A stretch of 64,000 nucleotides of DNA from Rhodococcoides trifolii (GTDB taxonomy: Bacteria > Actinomycetota > Actinomycetes > Mycobacteriales > Mycobacteriaceae): the NCBI RefSeq assembly GCF_014635345.1, contig NZ_BMCU01000001.1, forward strand, positions 1,054,001 through 1,118,000. Direction: 5' to 3'. Within the stretch, counting starts at the first letter, position 1; every line of letters begins with the position of its first letter. Both the position numbers and the translations under genes were made by a program. Under the pieces are notes generated by a model. That model was given only the letters and a program-made list of their open reading frames with translations, did no database searches and was not told the origin of the DNA. Shown piece by piece: positions 15,044 through 25,357 of the stretch.

Positions 15044-16821
15044 ATCCCGGCGATGTCCTTCGCGTGCTCTTCGTGAATGACGTTGCGCTTGAGCTTCATC
15101 GTGGGAGTGAGCTCACCGGTTTCGATGGTGAAGTCGACGTCGAGGATCGTGTACTTCTTGATCCCCTCGGCGCTGGAGACCTTCTTGTTCGCCGTGGCGA
15201 CTGCAGCGTCGATCTCGGCGATCAGATCCTTGTTGGTCTTCACGTCGGCCATCGAGGTGTCGGCCGGGAGATCATGACGTTGGAGCCAACCGGGCATCGC
15301 TTCCGGGTCGAGCGTGATGAGCGCGCCGATGAACGGCTTCGCGTCGCCGACCACCAGGCACTGGCTGACCAGCGGATGCGCCCGGATCGAATCCTCGAGG
15401 CCGGCCGGTGCGACGTTCTTGCCGCCGGCGGTGACGATGATTTCCTTCTTGCGACCGGTGATGGTGACGAAGCCGTCCTCGTCGATGTCGCCGAGGTCAC
15501 CGGTGTGGAACCACCCGTCGACGATGGACTCCGAGGTCGCCTTCTCGTTGTGCCAGTAGCCGTCGAACACCACCGGGCCCTTGAGCAGTAGCTCACCGTC
15601 CTCGCCGACCTTGACCGAGTGACCCTCGATCGGGCGACCCACCGATCCGATCTTCTGCTTCTCGGTGGTGTTGACCGTGACGGCCGCGCTGGTCTCGGTG
15701 AGCCCGTACCCCTCGTACACCGGGACGCCGATGCCCCGGAAGAAGTGGCCGAGCCGAGCGCCGAGCGGTCCACCGCCCGAGACCGCGCGATCACAGTTGC
15801 CGCCGAGGGCCGCGCGCAATTTGGAGTAGACGAGCCTGTCGAACACGGCGTGCTTGGCCTTGAGCACCAGTCCGGCGCCGCCCTTGTCCTGCGCCTCACT
15901 CCACTCGATCGCGGTGGCGGCTGCCTGATCGAAGATCTTGCCCTTGCCGCCGTCGTGTGCCTTCTGCTTGGCCGAGTTGTAGACCTTCTCGAACACGCGG
16001 GGGACCGACAGGATGAAGTTCGGCTTGAAGTCGCCGAACTGCTCGACGAGCGTCGTGGTGTCGGAGGTGTGCGCCACCGTCACCCTGGACTCGAAGGATC
16101 CGAACGAGATGGCGCGGGCGAACACGTGCGCGAGCGGCAGGAACATCAAGGTCCGTTGACCCTCGTGCATCGAATCGTGCAGTGCCACTTGGGTTGCCGC
16201 GACCTCAGCCGCGAAGTTGGCGTGCGTGAGCTGGACGCCCTTGGGTCGCCCGGTGGTACCGGAGGTGTAGATGAGGGTGGCGGGGGACGACGCACGAACC
16301 TGTCGACGACGCGTGTGCAGGTCCTCGTCGCTCACTTCGGCTCCGCGAGTGGTCAATTCGTCGAGCGCTCCACCGTCGAACATCAGCGTCTCGCGGAGGT
16401 CCGCTGCCGACTCGGTGACGTCCTTCATCTTCTCCTGATGATCGGGCGTCTCGAGCACGAGCAACTTGGTTGCCGAGTCTTCGAGGATCCACTGGGCCTG
16501 ATCGGCGGACGACGTCTCGTAGATCGACACCGTGCAACCGCCGGCGGCCCAGATGGCGTAGTCCAGCACCACCCACTCGTAGCGGGTTCCGGAGAGGATG
16601 CCGACGCGGTCACCGAGCTCGACACCCGACGCCATCAAGCCTTTCGCGACGGCCGTGACTTCGGTCGCGAACTGCTTCGCGGTGACGTCGGTCCAGGTGC
16701 TGCCCTCGCGCTTCTGAAAGGCGACCCAGTCGGGACGTTCCTTTTCGTACACGAACACGGAGTTGGCCATAGAAACGTCGTCGGGAACGGTGTACGACGC
16801 GGGAACGGAGTATTCGCGCAC
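15031..16821 (-). CDS. fadD15: Long-chain fatty-acid--CoA ligase, FadD15-like
   Basis: AMP-dependent acyl-CoA synthetase of 596 residues, activating long-chain fatty acids with ATP and CoA. Motifs: P-loop LIYTSGTTGRPKG, YEGYGLTETSA, WFHTGDLGDIDEDGF, ITGRKKEIIVTAGGKNVAP, and the C-terminal Lys region MKLKRN. The N-terminal MREYSVPASYTV and length match mycobacterial FadD15-type enzymes. It is divergently transcribed from the helicase over a 163-bp gap that must hold both promoters. Confidence 0.92.
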   Translation of the reverse strand: MREYSVPASYTVPDDVSMANSVFVYEKERPDWVAFQKREGSTWTDVTAKQFATEVTAVAKGLMASGVELGDRVGILSGTRYEWVVLDYAIWAAGGCTVSIYETSSADQAQWILEDSATKLLVLETPDHQEKMKDVTESAADLRETLMFDGGALDELTTRGAEVSDEDLHTRRRQVRASSPATLIYTSGTTGRPKGVQLTHANFAAEVAATQVALHDSMHEGQRTLMFLPLAHVFARAISFGSFESRVTVAHTSDTTTLVEQFGDFKPNFILSVPRVFEKVYNSAKQKAHDGGKGKIFDQAAATAIEWSEAQDKGGAGLVLKAKHAVFDRLVYSKLRAALGGNCDRAVSGGGPLGARLGHFFRGIGVPVYEGYGLTETSAAVTVNTTEKQKIGSVGRPIEGHSVKVGEDGELLLKGPVVFDGYWHNEKATSESIVDGWFHTGDLGDIDEDGFVTITGRKKEIIVTAGGKNVAPAGLEDSIRAHPLVSQCLVVGDAKPFIGALITLDPEAMPGWLQRHDLPADTSMADVKTNKDLIAEIDAAVATANKKVSSAEGIKKYTILDVDFTIETGELTPTMKLKRNVIHEEHAKDIAGIYGA

Positions 16822-16984
16822 TGTGTGTGCCTTCCAGTAGCAGCCAGTTGTATGTGTATTCCATCACACGGTCTGCTCCGAGTGGACGGAAGGTTGCTTC
16901 CGGATTGTCCGTTTTATCCGATTGTGATTCGGCCTGTCGGTTCTCGGGTCGAGAGGTGTCGTCGCTGGACTAGACTCGGGCGCG

Positions 16985-18736
16985 ATGACCCCCTCCGACA
17001 CGAACACAGATCCGCATCTCGAGCAGCCAGTCGACGAGACGCCGGGCGCCGAGTCGACCCCCGATGCGCTCACCTTCTCGAGCCTCGGGATCGACGACCG
17101 CGTTCTGCGGGCGTTGACCGACGTCGGCTACGAAACGCCGTCACCCATTCAGGCGGCCACCATTCCGCCGTTGATGGCGGGCAACGACGTCGTGGGTCTG
17201 GCGCAGACCGGAACCGGCAAGACCGCGGCGTTCGCCGTGCCCATCCTCTCGCGCCTCGACGTCTCGAACCGGGTGCCACAGGCTCTCGTGTTGGCGCCCA
17301 CGCGCGAGCTCGCGCTGCAGGTGGCCGAGGCGTTCGGGAAGTACGCCACGCACATCCCCGGTCTGCACGTGCTCCCCATCTACGGCGGTCAGGCGTACGG
17401 GGTGCAGCTGTCAGGCCTGCGCCGCGGCGCGCAGATCATCGTCGGTACGCCCGGTCGCGTCATCGACCACCTCGAGAAGGGCACGCTCGACCTGTCGAAG
17501 CTCGAGTATCTCGTGCTCGACGAGGCCGACGAGATGCTCAAGATGGGCTTCCAAGAAGACGTCGAACGCATTCTGTCGGACACTCCCGAGTACAAGCAGG
17601 TTGCCCTTTTCTCGGCCACGATGCCGTCGAGCATCCGCAAGATCTCCAAGCAGTACATGCACGACCCGGTCGAGATCACCGTCAAGACCACCACGTCCAC
17701 GGCGCCGAACATCACCCAGCGCTACGTGCAGGTCTCGCACCAGCGCAAGCTCGACGCCCTCACCCGAATCTTCGAGGTCGAAGACTTCGAGGCGATGATC
17801 ATCTTCGTCCGCACCAAGCAGGCCACCGAGGATCTCGCGGAACGCCTTCGCGCGCGGGGCTTCTCGGCCGCAGCAATCAACGGTGACATCGTGCAGGCTC
17901 AGCGCGAGCGCACCATCGGACAGCTCAAGAACGGTCAGCTCGACGTGCTCGTGGCCACCGACGTCGCCGCTCGCGGTCTCGACGTCGACCGCATCTCGCA
18001 CGTCGTCAACTACGACATCCCGCACGACACCGAGTCGTACGTGCACCGCATCGGCCGTACCGGCCGCGCGGGCCGCGCGGGCCAGGCGTTGCTGTTCGTC
18101 GCGCCGCGAGAGCGGCACCTCCTGCGCGCCATCGAGAAGGCGACCAAGCAGCCGCTGACCGAGATGCACCTCCCGAGCGTCGACGACGTCAACGCACAGC
18201 GCGTCTCGAAGTTCGCCGACTCCATCACCGCGAGCCTTGCCTCGCCGTCGATTGCGTTGTTCCGCAGGCTCATCGAGGACTACGAGCGCGAGCACGACGT
18301 GCCGCTGGCCGACATCGCAGCAGCCCTGGCCACCCAGTCGCGCGACGGTGACGCGTTCCTGATGGCACCGGAACCGCCTCCGCAGGAACGCGTTCCGTAC
18401 GAGAAGGGCCCGAAGCGCGAGCGTCCCGCGCGCAAGTTCGACGATCGCGGTGACGAGGGTCCGCGGAAGCCGCGGCAGGGTGATCAGAACCTGGTCGCGT
18501 ACCGCATCAGCGTCGGCAAGCGCCACCGCGTGGTGCCGGGTGCCATCGTCGGAGCCATCGCGAACGAGGGCGGCTTGCGACGCAGCGACTTCGGCCACAT
18601 CAGTATCCGGCCGGACCACAGCATCGTCGAGCTCCCGGCCGACATGTCGAAGGAAACGCTGGAAGCATTGCGGCGCACCAGGATCAGCGGAGTCTTGATC
18701 CAGTTGCAGCCAGATCATGGTCCACGCCGACACTGA
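16985..18736 (+). CDS. deaD: DEAD-box ATP-dependent RNA helicase, DeaD/CsdA type
   Basis: RNA helicase of 583 residues for ribosome assembly and mRNA remodelling, usually cold-induced. Q-motif FSSLGIDDRVLRAL...GYETPSPIQ, Walker A AQTGTGKTAA, PTRELALQ, VLDEADEML, SAT, and HRIGRTGRAGRAG are all present. The C-terminus carries a DbpA-like RNA-binding domain (ISVGKRHRVVPGAIVGAIA) after a charged linker. The stop lies 20 bp inside the next gene, so the GGDEF-EAL protein is probably translationally coupled. Confidence 0.95.
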   Translation: MTPSDTNTDPHLEQPVDETPGAESTPDALTFSSLGIDDRVLRALTDVGYETPSPIQAATIPPLMAGNDVVGLAQTGTGKTAAFAVPILSRLDVSNRVPQALVLAPTRELALQVAEAFGKYATHIPGLHVLPIYGGQAYGVQLSGLRRGAQIIVGTPGRVIDHLEKGTLDLSKLEYLVLDEADEMLKMGFQEDVERILSDTPEYKQVALFSATMPSSIRKISKQYMHDPVEITVKTTTSTAPNITQRYVQVSHQRKLDALTRIFEVEDFEAMIIFVRTKQATEDLAERLRARGFSAAAINGDIVQAQRERTIGQLKNGQLDVLVATDVAARGLDVDRISHVVNYDIPHDTESYVHRIGRTGRAGRAGQALLFVAPRERHLLRAIEKATKQPLTEMHLPSVDDVNAQRVSKFADSITASLASPSIALFRRLIEDYEREHDVPLADIAAALATQSRDGDAFLMAPEPPPQERVPYEKGPKRERPARKFDDRGDEGPRKPRQGDQNLVAYRISVGKRHRVVPGAIVGAIANEGGLRRSDFGHISIRPDHSIVELPADMSKETLEALRRTRISGVLIQLQPDHGPRRH

Positions 18737-20927
18737 GTCCCGCGGCAGAGCGGTCTGGCTTCGTGCTTTCGCGCTGACCGTCGTGGTCGCCGTTCTCGCG
18801 ACCGTCGCGCACCAGTTCGACCTTCGCTGGGCCTTGTCCGGGGTCTGCGGAGCGCTGGCCACCGTAGCCGTCGTCGTCGGCGTTCGCCGGCATCGGCCGC
18901 CCAGCACCTCGCCGTGGTGGTTCGTCGTCGGTGCGTTGTCGTCGTTCACCATCGCCGTCTTCGTGTTCAGGTTCGGGACCCTCGATGCGTCCGACGTCTG
19001 CAGGGTCGTCGGCTACTCCGTCCTCGGAGTCGGACTCGTCGTGTGGCTGACGGCGCTTCGGCGCCGCGACGACGTCGACCCGCTCCTCGACGGAGTGCTG
19101 GTCTCAATGTCGGTGATGCTCTTGACCTGGGTTGTCGTACTGTCCCCCATACTCGCCCGCACGGAGTCGACCCTGTCGACGGTGCAGAGTCTGTACCCGG
19201 CGATCGATGCGGCCATGGTCTCGCTGGTGGTGTATCTGTCCACGTCGGCGCGCGGCGTCAACCGGTCGCTGCGGTGGATGACGTACGGATTCATGCTGTT
19301 CTTCGTCGGTGACATGGCGAACGCGCTGATCGGCGGTGCTGTTCTCGACGTCACTCCCGTCATTCGCACGGTCGGCTACAGCGCCGGCATTCTCGCGGTC
19401 GGTGCGGCGGCGCTCGATCGGTCCATGGTGCACATCTCGCCGATGCCGCTGGCCGCGCCGGGTCGCTCCCCGGAACGCGGCGCACTGTTCGTCATCGTTC
19501 TGGTGACGTGTTCGGTGTTTCCCGTCGTGCTCACCGCAGCCAATCACGCGGATCTCGTGATCCGGTCGATTCTGTTGTCGCTCGTCCTGATCGGCACCTT
19601 CACCCGCGGCGAGCGGGCGCTGCGTGCGGTCAAGGCGGCCAAGGACAGGGCCCGGTACGACGCCAGTCACGACGCGCTCACCGGTCTGCTCAACCGCAGC
19701 GTCCTGCCGGACGTCGCCGCGCATGTCGGCGCGTCACCGGCACCGGTCACGGTGCTCTTCGTCGACCTCGACAACTTCAAGTTCGTCAACGATTCGTACG
19801 GTCATGCCGTCGGCGACGAGCTGATCCGTGAAGTCGCGTCGCGCATTCTGACCGTGGTGGGCAGCCACGACGACGTCATCCGGTATGCGGGAGACGAATT
19901 CGTCGTCACCACCGACCTCGAGCGAGGCCGCATCGACGACCTCGCGCATCGGCTCATGGACGCGATCGCCCGGCCCTTCACGTCCAGTGCCGCGACGTTC
20001 AACGTCACCGCGACCATCGGGGTGTCGACGGCCGAATTCGTCACCGACGTCGCCGATCTGACGGCGCTGATAGCCGATGCGGACACGGCCATGTACTACG
20101 CGAAAGCGCGCGGACCGAACCGAGTGGCGTTCTTCGACGCGCCCCTTCGAGAGCTGTCCACCGCGACGACGAGGACCGCGACGGCCTTGCGCGGGGCGCG
20201 CGCTCGCGGCGAACTCGAGGTGCACTACCAGCCGATCGTGGCCACCGGGACTCGACGGACCGTCGTGTACGAGGCGTTGGTGCGTTGGCGTCGCGACGGC
20301 GAGTTGATCACGCCCGATCACTTCGTTCCCATCGCCGAGTCGATCGACCTGATCGGTGAGATCGGTGAATTCGTTCTCGATCGCGCGGTCGGAGATCTGG
20401 CGTCGCTGCAGGCGATCGGAGGGGCCGACGTGACCATGTCGGTGAACGTCTCGGCCGTGCAGCTGCGTGACCCGTCGTTGCCGGATATGGTGCGCGACAT
20501 CCTTTCTCGCCACGGTGTGCACGGATCCGAGCTGTCTCTGGAAGTCACCGAAACGGCGCTTCTCGGTGATGCCGAGTCGGCGGACTCCGTTGTCCGGCGG
20601 CTGAAGGAACAGGACATCCTGATCGTCCTCGACGACTTCGGCGTCGGCTTCTCGTCGCTTTCTCGCCTGCACCGGTTGCCGATCGATGTCGTCAAGATCG
20701 ACAAGTCGTTCGTCGCCGACACCGAGCAGGGCACCGCCGCCGGCACCCTGTTGGCTGCCATCGGCGCCATGCTCGACACTCTGGGAATTCTCAGCGTCGC
20801 CGAGGGCGTGGAGACCGAAAAACAACTGGCTGTGGTCGAGCAGGTCGGCTGCCGATTCGCGCAGGGCTACCTGTTCGGACGACCTCAGCCCCTCGACTAC
20901 TGGTCGACCGTGTCGGCTGTGCGCTGA
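18717..20927 (+). CDS. Membrane GGDEF-EAL cyclic-di-GMP enzyme, paralog 1
   Basis: Protein of 736 residues. The N-terminal ~290 residues hold about eight hydrophobic segments of an unclassified MASE-like sensor. The GGDEF domain has DLDNFKFVND and YAGDEF (AGDEF variant, near residue 391). The EAL domain has YEALVRW (near 519), NVSAVQL, LEVTETALL, DDFGVGFSSL, KIDKSFV and EGVETE. All catalytic residues look intact for both synthesis and hydrolysis of c-di-GMP. It shares layout and many blocks with 22466-24709. Confidence 0.92.
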   Translation: MVHADTESRGRAVWLRAFALTVVVAVLATVAHQFDLRWALSGVCGALATVAVVVGVRRHRPPSTSPWWFVVGALSSFTIAVFVFRFGTLDASDVCRVVGYSVLGVGLVVWLTALRRRDDVDPLLDGVLVSMSVMLLTWVVVLSPILARTESTLSTVQSLYPAIDAAMVSLVVYLSTSARGVNRSLRWMTYGFMLFFVGDMANALIGGAVLDVTPVIRTVGYSAGILAVGAAALDRSMVHISPMPLAAPGRSPERGALFVIVLVTCSVFPVVLTAANHADLVIRSILLSLVLIGTFTRGERALRAVKAAKDRARYDASHDALTGLLNRSVLPDVAAHVGASPAPVTVLFVDLDNFKFVNDSYGHAVGDELIREVASRILTVVGSHDDVIRYAGDEFVVTTDLERGRIDDLAHRLMDAIARPFTSSAATFNVTATIGVSTAEFVTDVADLTALIADADTAMYYAKARGPNRVAFFDAPLRELSTATTRTATALRGARARGELEVHYQPIVATGTRRTVVYEALVRWRRDGELITPDHFVPIAESIDLIGEIGEFVLDRAVGDLASLQAIGGADVTMSVNVSAVQLRDPSLPDMVRDILSRHGVHGSELSLEVTETALLGDAESADSVVRRLKEQDILIVLDDFGVGFSSLSRLHRLPIDVVKIDKSFVADTEQGTAAGTLLAAIGAMLDTLGILSVAEGVETEKQLAVVEQVGCRFAQGYLFGRPQPLDYWSTVSAVR

Positions 20928-22243
20928 CTCGGGGTATCCCGCCCGCGTAGTGAGGCGCCGGCCGTCTCCGTGACGAACTTCAGCGCGATCAGACCGATCA
21001 GGCATGCGCCCATCATGTAGAACGCAGGCACCAAATCGTTTCCGGTCTTCTCCACCAGCCACTCGTTCGCGGCGGGGGCGGTGCCGCCGAACAGGGACGT
21101 CGACACGTTGTACGCGATCGCGAAACCGGCGAATCGCACGTGTGTGGGGAACATGGCCGGGAAGGTCGCCGAGATCGTCGAGAGCTGCAGCACGTACAGC
21201 AGGCCCAGTACGACGAACGCGAGGATGGCCCAGCCGAAGTTCACGCTCATCAACATGTACATCGGGATGGCGAAGACGAACAATCCGAGCATCGACACCA
21301 GCCACAGCGGTTTACGGCCGACGCGGTCCGACAGTGCGCCGGAGAACGGGATGACGACCATCATCGCCAACTGGCCGATGATCACCAACCACAGCGACGA
21401 CGTGCTGGACAACCCGATACGCGTCTCGAGGTACGTCGGCATGTAGCTGAGCAGGGTGTAGTTGGTGACGTTGAGCGCGACCACCAGTCCGCCCAGGGTG
21501 AGGATCGGCTTCCAGTACTGCCGTATCAGCTCACTGAACTGCGTTTTGGTCTCGTGCTCGACACCGCCCTCTTCTTCGAGTTCGAGGAAGACAGGGGTGT
21601 CCTCGAGCTTCGAGCGCATGTACAGCCCGATCAGGCCCAGAGGGAGCGCGACGAAGAACGGCAGACGCCAACCCCATGTCGCCATGAATGCGTCCGTCGA
21701 CAGCAGGTCGACGAACAGAACGACGATCGCACCCAGCGAAAAGCCCAGCAGCGTGCCGAATTCGAGGAAGCTGCCGAAGAATCCACGCTTCTTGTCCGGG
21801 GAGTACTCGGCCATGAACGTCGCCGCGCCGCCGTACTCGCCGCCGGTGGAGAAGCCTTGAATCATGCGCAAAATAACCAACAGCAGCGGTGACCAGAAGC
21901 CGATCGAGTCGTAGCTCGGAATCGCGCCCAGGAGGAAGGTCGCGCCCGCCATCATGACGATGGTCAGGGCGAGCACCTGACGTCGACCCAGACGATCGCC
22001 GAGCGGGCCCCACACGAGACCGCCGATGGGCCGGACGAGGAAAGACACGGCGAAGACGCCCAGAGTGAGCAACGTCGCCGATTCCAGGTCACCGGGGAAG
22101 AACGAGTTGGCGATGTACGTGGCGGTGTAGGCGTAGACGCCGTAGTCGAACCATTCGGTGGCGTTCCCCATGGCCGACGCGCCGATGGCGCGCTTGAGAA
22201 CTGCTGGTGGAACCTCGTTTTCGGCGAGTTGGTGCGATGTCAC
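20897..22243 (-). CDS. MHS-family MFS metabolite:H+ symporter (ProP/KgtP-like)
   Basis: Twelve-helix transporter of 448 residues for proton-coupled uptake of an organic acid or compatible solute. Family motifs: GNATEWFDYGVYAY at the start, GDRLGRRQVL in loop 2-3, RMIQGFSTGGEYGG, and SDRVGRKPLWL in loop 8-9. The frame runs back to 22753, but GTG at 22243 follows GGGAG with 8-nt spacing and begins VTSHQLAENEVP just before the first family block, so it is chosen. The 3' end overlaps the convergent GGDEF-EAL gene by 31 bp. Substrate unknown. Confidence 0.88.
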   Translation of the reverse strand: MTSHQLAENEVPPAVLKRAIGASAMGNATEWFDYGVYAYTATYIANSFFPGDLESATLLTLGVFAVSFLVRPIGGLVWGPLGDRLGRRQVLALTIVMMAGATFLLGAIPSYDSIGFWSPLLLVILRMIQGFSTGGEYGGAATFMAEYSPDKKRGFFGSFLEFGTLLGFSLGAIVVLFVDLLSTDAFMATWGWRLPFFVALPLGLIGLYMRSKLEDTPVFLELEEEGGVEHETKTQFSELIRQYWKPILTLGGLVVALNVTNYTLLSYMPTYLETRIGLSSTSSLWLVIIGQLAMMVVIPFSGALSDRVGRKPLWLVSMLGLFVFAIPMYMLMSVNFGWAILAFVVLGLLYVLQLSTISATFPAMFPTHVRFAGFAIAYNVSTSLFGGTAPAANEWLVEKTGNDLVPAFYMMGACLIGLIALKFVTETAGASLRGRDTPSQRTADTVDQ

Positions 22244-22465
22244 GATGGTTCTCCCTGTCTGTCGAGACCTTTCATGCTTACGCACCGCGAGCGGTCGAGC
22301 ACGAATCGATGTGACAGGAGTGAACTGTTCGTGATCAGTTCGTGACCGGTGGCGGTCACTCCCGGCTCGGCTCGGCTCAATACCTCCCCACGAAAAGAGC
22401 GCATCCCGAATAATGGCCTGGGCGGGGTATTCAATGGGAAATGCGATGCTCCAGGAAGTGGGCTG

Positions 22466-24709
22466 GTGACCGAGACGGTCGATGCGCGAGACGACGCCGC
22501 GCGCGGTCCAAACAGGGGTGCGCGCACCTTCGTAATTCAGGTCGTCTCGGTGGCACTTGCTCTCGCCCTTGCGTCCGAGGTGGCCAGACTTCTTGGTGTC
22601 GGCTCCCTGTTCATCGGAGTCGTCGTCTTTGGGTCGGTGATCGCTGTCGCTGCCGGGATCGCACGCAACAGGCCGCGGGAACCGGTCATGTGGTGGTTCG
22701 TCGCCACCGCCCTCCTGATGTATCTGGGTGCGTTCGTGACCGGCGTCTGCCACTGGGGGTCCTCAGGGGTTGTGGCCCTGCCCGACGTCTTCCGGCTGGT
22801 CGGATACGTCGCCATGACGGTTGGCCTGATCTGGTGGATCGCGAACCGTCGGACGCAGCTGGACATGACTCCCCTGATCGACGGTGTTCTGATCTCCCTC
22901 GGTGTCCTACTGGTGACCTGGGTGCTCTTCCTTTCCCCCGTGCTGTCGCTGACCGGAACGCCCGAGCCGGCCATCCCCGCCGGTTTCTATCCGGCGTTCA
23001 ACGCCGGGATGCTCACTCTGACCATGTATCTCGTCGTCGCTTCGCGCGGTACCAACAGGTCCGTGCTGTGGATGTCGGTGGGATTCGCAGTGTTCTTCGT
23101 CGGAGACATGGCTGCCGCGGTCGCCGTCGGTGGCGGTCCCTATCCGCCCGCATGGCTGTACGACATCACGTTCGGGGTCGGTGTGGTGTCGTTCGCTGCG
23201 GCCGCATGCAACCGGTCTATGACAGCGGTGGCGGATCTACCGCTTCCCGCTCTCGCGCGCACCGGCGGGCGAGGGGCGGCGTTGCTGGCGCTCCTGGTGA
23301 CCTGCGCGCTCGTACCGCTCCTGATCACGGCGACCACGCGTGCCGACCTGGTCTTCCGGACGGTCATTCTGATGCTGGTCGTCCTCGTGACGTTTCTGCG
23401 TGGGGAGCGGGCACTGCGTCGCGCTCAGCGCAGCGAGGACCGTGCTCGTCACGACGCCGGGCACGATTCGCTGACCGGGCTGCCCAATCGAGCCGCCCTT
23501 GGGAGCTATGTGGCAGCGGGGGACTCCACGGTCCTGTTCGTAGATCTCGACAACTTCAAGATCGTGAACGACTCCTACGGTCACCGAGTGGGCGACGATC
23601 TGATCGCCGCGGCGGCATCTCGCATTCGAACCGCTGTGGCACCCGGCGATACTGTCGTGCGGTACTCGGGGGACGAATTCGTCGTGGTCACCGACCTCGA
23701 TCGAGCTTCATCGGAATCGTTGGCGCGCAATATTATCGACAGCGTGAGTCGGCCGTTCGCCCTCGGACCCATCATCCTCTATGTCACGGCCGCGGTCGGA
23801 ATCGCGCGGGGTGCGACGAAGGCCGGTCCGGGTGGGCTCGACGACGTGATCCGCGAGGCCGACACCGCGATGTACTACGCCAAGAAGCGGGGTGCGGGCG
23901 CGCTGTCCTATTTCGACGAGTCACTGCGCCACACGGCGATGCGGGAGCTCGCCGTTGCCACAGCCCTGCGCGGCGCCGTCGCCCGCGGGGAGTTCGAGGT
24001 CTACTACCAGCCCATCGTGGCCACTCGGTCACGCCGGACGCTGGTCTTCGAGGCGCTCCTGCGGTGGCATCACGACGGTGTTCTCGTCTCGCCGGGCGAC
24101 TTCGTTCCTGTTGCCGAGTCGACGAACATCATCGAGGAGATCGGTGCCTGGGTTCTCGACACCGCGATCGCCGATCTGGCGCGTCTTCGCGCAGACGGTC
24201 ACCCCGACGTGTCGATGTCGGTCAACGTCTCCGCGAAACAGCTTCGCGACGACAGTCTTCCGGGGTTGGTGCGTGAGACTCTGGCCAAGCACGGCGTCAA
24301 CGGTGATTGCCTGGGCTTGGAAGTGACAGAGAGCATGCTCGTCGACGACGCACAGAAAGCGGAATCGGTCCTCGTCGCCCTCGCCGCTCAGGGAGTACTC
24401 GTCGTCCTCGACGATTTCGGAACGGGATACTCCTCGCTGAGTCGGTTGAGAAACATGCCGATTTCGGTGCTCAAGATCGACAAGTCGTTCGTGGCGGAGA
24501 TCGGTCACGCCCCCTCGGCGCTGTCGCTGCTCGCCGCCATCACCTCGATGGCCGAGGCCATGTCTATTACTGCCGTCGCCGAGGGCGTCGAGACCGAGCA
24601 GCAGATGGCGGTCATCACCGAGATGGGGTGCACGTTCGCTCAGGGGTTCCTGTTCGGCCGGCCCGCACCGCTCGACACGTGGTTGTCGGCTCAGAACCGC
24701 CAGCGATAG
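22466..24709 (+). CDS. Membrane GGDEF-EAL cyclic-di-GMP enzyme, paralog 2
   Basis: Protein of 747 residues, the same architecture as 18717-20927: eight or so membrane segments, then GGDEF (DLDNFKIVND, YSGDEF near residue 401) and EAL (FEALLRW near 529, NVSAKQL, LEVTESMLV, DDFGTGYSSL, KIDKSFV, EGVETE). Catalytic residues look intact. GTG at 22466 with AGGAAG 7 nt upstream is preferred to the ATG at 22349. Divergent from the symporter. The two paralogs flank one transporter, so local duplication is likely. Confidence 0.9.
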   Translation: MTETVDARDDAARGPNRGARTFVIQVVSVALALALASEVARLLGVGSLFIGVVVFGSVIAVAAGIARNRPREPVMWWFVATALLMYLGAFVTGVCHWGSSGVVALPDVFRLVGYVAMTVGLIWWIANRRTQLDMTPLIDGVLISLGVLLVTWVLFLSPVLSLTGTPEPAIPAGFYPAFNAGMLTLTMYLVVASRGTNRSVLWMSVGFAVFFVGDMAAAVAVGGGPYPPAWLYDITFGVGVVSFAAAACNRSMTAVADLPLPALARTGGRGAALLALLVTCALVPLLITATTRADLVFRTVILMLVVLVTFLRGERALRRAQRSEDRARHDAGHDSLTGLPNRAALGSYVAAGDSTVLFVDLDNFKIVNDSYGHRVGDDLIAAAASRIRTAVAPGDTVVRYSGDEFVVVTDLDRASSESLARNIIDSVSRPFALGPIILYVTAAVGIARGATKAGPGGLDDVIREADTAMYYAKKRGAGALSYFDESLRHTAMRELAVATALRGAVARGEFEVYYQPIVATRSRRTLVFEALLRWHHDGVLVSPGDFVPVAESTNIIEEIGAWVLDTAIADLARLRADGHPDVSMSVNVSAKQLRDDSLPGLVRETLAKHGVNGDCLGLEVTESMLVDDAQKAESVLVALAAQGVLVVLDDFGTGYSSLSRLRNMPISVLKIDKSFVAEIGHAPSALSLLAAITSMAEAMSITAVAEGVETEQQMAVITEMGCTFAQGFLFGRPAPLDTWLSAQNRQR

Positions 24710-25266
24710 TCCCCGAGCGGCAGCGAATTGACGGTGTGCACCGTCCACTTCCCGCTCTCGTTGCTGAGCGTGCTGACGCCCGCGTTCACGATGCGAGGCG
24801 ACGGTCGCCGTAGCACCGAATCGAGAATCGCCCGGATGACACCACCGTGCGCGACGACCACCAGGGCGCCCGTCGGATGCTCGTCGGCGAGCGCGTCCAA
24901 GCGCGATCGTCCCCGCTCGATCAGGTCGCTGCGCGGTTCCATTCCGGGGTAGCGGCCGTCGGGCCAGTACGAGTACGCCTCGAAGTCGCTGAGACCCTCG
25001 GCCTCCCCGAAGTGTCGTTCGGCCAGGTCGTCGAACGTCGCGCTACGGCTCAGTCCGATCGAGGCGCCGATGATGTCCGCGGTTTCGCTGGCGCGGGACA
25101 AGGGCGAGCTGACCAGCAGATCCCACCGGGATCGTCCGAGTTCGTTCGCCGCCTCCAGCGCTTGCTCCCGCCCGTACTCGTTCAGCGGGATGTCGGACGA
25201 TCCCTGAAGACGACCGCGGGCGTTCCAGTCGGTTTCTCCGTGTCGGACCAGCGCGACGAAAGTCAT
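24691..25266 (-). CDS. Histidine phosphatase (phosphoglycerate mutase-like)
   Basis: Protein of 191 residues of the histidine phosphatase superfamily. The phospho-acceptor His lies in LVRHGETDWNARGRLQG; the second Arg in SSPLSRASETA; Glu in FDDLAERHFGEAEG; the second His in VVVAHGGVIRAIL. Members act as cofactor-dependent phosphoglycerate mutases, glucosyl-3-phosphoglycerate phosphatase or alpha-ribazole phosphatase; the sequence does not fix which. The 3' end overlaps the convergent GGDEF-EAL gene by 19 bp. Confidence 0.88.
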   Translation of the reverse strand: MTFVALVRHGETDWNARGRLQGSSDIPLNEYGREQALEAANELGRSRWDLLVSSPLSRASETADIIGASIGLSRSATFDDLAERHFGEAEGLSDFEAYSYWPDGRYPGMEPRSDLIERGRSRLDALADEHPTGALVVVAHGGVIRAILDSVLRRPSPRIVNAGVSTLSNESGKWTVHTVNSLPLGDYRWRF

Positions 25267-25357
25267 AATGAGGGGTAAGCCTACGGAACGGCGGAGGCCA
25301 GGTTACCGGGGAGTACGGTCACAAGTATCGGTCAGAGTGGACTGGAAAGAGGCTGAC

